Notes under the pieces: model-generated | The model's input: only the letters and a program-made list of their open reading frames with translations | The model's database searches: none | What the model was told of the DNA's origin: nothing | Position numbers and translations under genes: made by a program | Source: Limibacillus halophilus | GTDB taxonomy: Bacteria > Pseudomonadota > Alphaproteobacteria > Kiloniellales > CECT-8803 | Direction: 5' to 3' | Length of the DNA: 64,000 nt | Assembly: GCF_014191775.1 (NCBI RefSeq) | Contig: NZ_JACHXA010000005.1 | Coordinates: 1-64,000 of the forward strand | Shown here: positions 63,743 to 64,000 of the stretch, piece by piece | Layout: every line of letters starts with the position of its first letter | Position numbering within the stretch: position 1 is the stretch's first letter

Positions 63743-64000
63743 GTGACGGAATCTTATGTAGAAACGATCGCCTTGGTGGAGAGACTCCATCGTCAGGTGC
63801 AGGAAGTGGTAAAGGCCGAACTGGAGCGGATCGACGTGCGCGATCTGAATAGCGTTCAGGCGCTCATCCTGTTCAATCTGGGCTCTATGGAACTGAGCGT
63901 TGGCGAGTTGATGCAGCGCGGTTACTACCAGGGCTCGAATGTGTCGTACAACGTGAAGAAGTTGGTCGAGAACGAATATCTTTTGCAGCGCCGCTGTCCC
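63743..64000 (+). CDS. LdtR-like MarR-family winged-helix regulator (3' end outside the window)
   Basis: 86 codons reach the window end in frame. GTG 63743 is preferred, 9 bases after GAGGAG (63728-63733); ATG 63734 touches that site. 'DLNSVQALILFNLGSMELSVGELMQRGYYQGSNVSYNVKKLVENEYL' is the conserved DNA-binding half of the alphaproteobacterial LdtR group, which in Liberibacter and Sinorhizobium relatives controls L,D-transpeptidase and stress genes. The ligand site is outside the window. Separate from the mmsB operon by a probable terminator. Confidence 0.85.
   Translation, partial: MTESYVETIALVERLHRQVQEVVKAELERIDVRDLNSVQALILFNLGSMELSVGELMQRGYYQGSNVSYNVKKLVENEYLLQRRCP

Overview
The window reads as a continuous stretch of the chromosome of a moderately GC-rich alphaproteobacterium, probably of a Rhodospirillales-like lineage. 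The evidence is the order of the S10-spc-alpha ribosomal cluster (secY overlapping adk, then rpsM), an ATP12-type F1-ATPase assembly factor, Bpt-type arginyl/leucyl transferase, a SAM-II riboswitch in front of metY, an LdtR-like MarR regulator, and several TRAP transporters. The lineage is an inference; no rRNA or other marker in the window settles it. No insertion sequence, prophage, CRISPR array, tRNA or rRNA gene was recognised, and no gene looks broken apart from the two cut by the window ends.

Layout. 1-14,970: end of tuf, then rpsJ-rplC-rplD-rplW-rplB-rpsS-rplV-rpsC-rplP-rpmC-rpsQ-rplN-rplX-rplE-rpsN-rpsH-rplF-rplR-rpsE-rpmD-rplO-secY-adk, a consensus promoter, rpsM-rpsK-rpoA-rplQ and a strong terminator. 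15,000-23,600: envelope and housekeeping genes (Deg protease, rarA, cysteine hydrolase, crcB, RluC-type pseudouridine synthase, HAD phosphatase, AsmA protein, ATP12). 23,600-24,000: a 401-base gap with a structured, terminator-ended RNA candidate. 24,000-31,400: propionyl-CoA carboxylase (pccB, pccA), a HEPN-like small protein, acylphosphatase, parC and bioY. 31,600-36,600: a TakPQM-like TRAP transporter whose large subunit carries a long coiled-coil tail. 36,600-42,000 (minus): Cbs/Cgl reverse transsulfuration, an RDD protein, bpt and threonine ammonia-lyase.

42,000-53,000: a malonate-use locus in two divergent arms. Minus arm: GntR regulator, malonyl-CoA synthetase, aldehyde dehydrogenase, then a membrane-anchored penicillin-acylase-type hydrolase. 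Plus arm: TRAP DctP-DctQ-DctM and malonyl-CoA decarboxylase. A perfect 14-bp palindrome of MatR type sits between the arms. 53,000-56,300: a type III ornithine/lysine decarboxylase, then a formate/nitrite-family transporter behind a perfect FNR-type box, coupled to a YheT-like hydrolase. 56,300-60,200 (minus): 1-Cys peroxiredoxin, hemB, riboswitch-controlled metY and a PhrR/PraR-like regulator. 60,300-63,600: valine catabolism genes (isobutyryl-CoA dehydrogenase, 3-hydroxyisobutyryl-CoA hydrolase, mmsB), then the start of an LdtR-like regulator.

Metabolic logic (inference): the valine genes feed propionyl-CoA to PccAB, whose biotin could be imported by BioY. Malonate is imported by the second TRAP system, activated by MatB and decarboxylated to acetyl-CoA by MatA. 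Homocysteine is made by MetY under SAM control, while Cbs/Cgl convert it onward to cysteine. No clearly novel multi-gene defence or mobile system was seen. The least explained items are the pccB-upstream RNA, the DctM coiled-coil tail and the HEPN-like protein.
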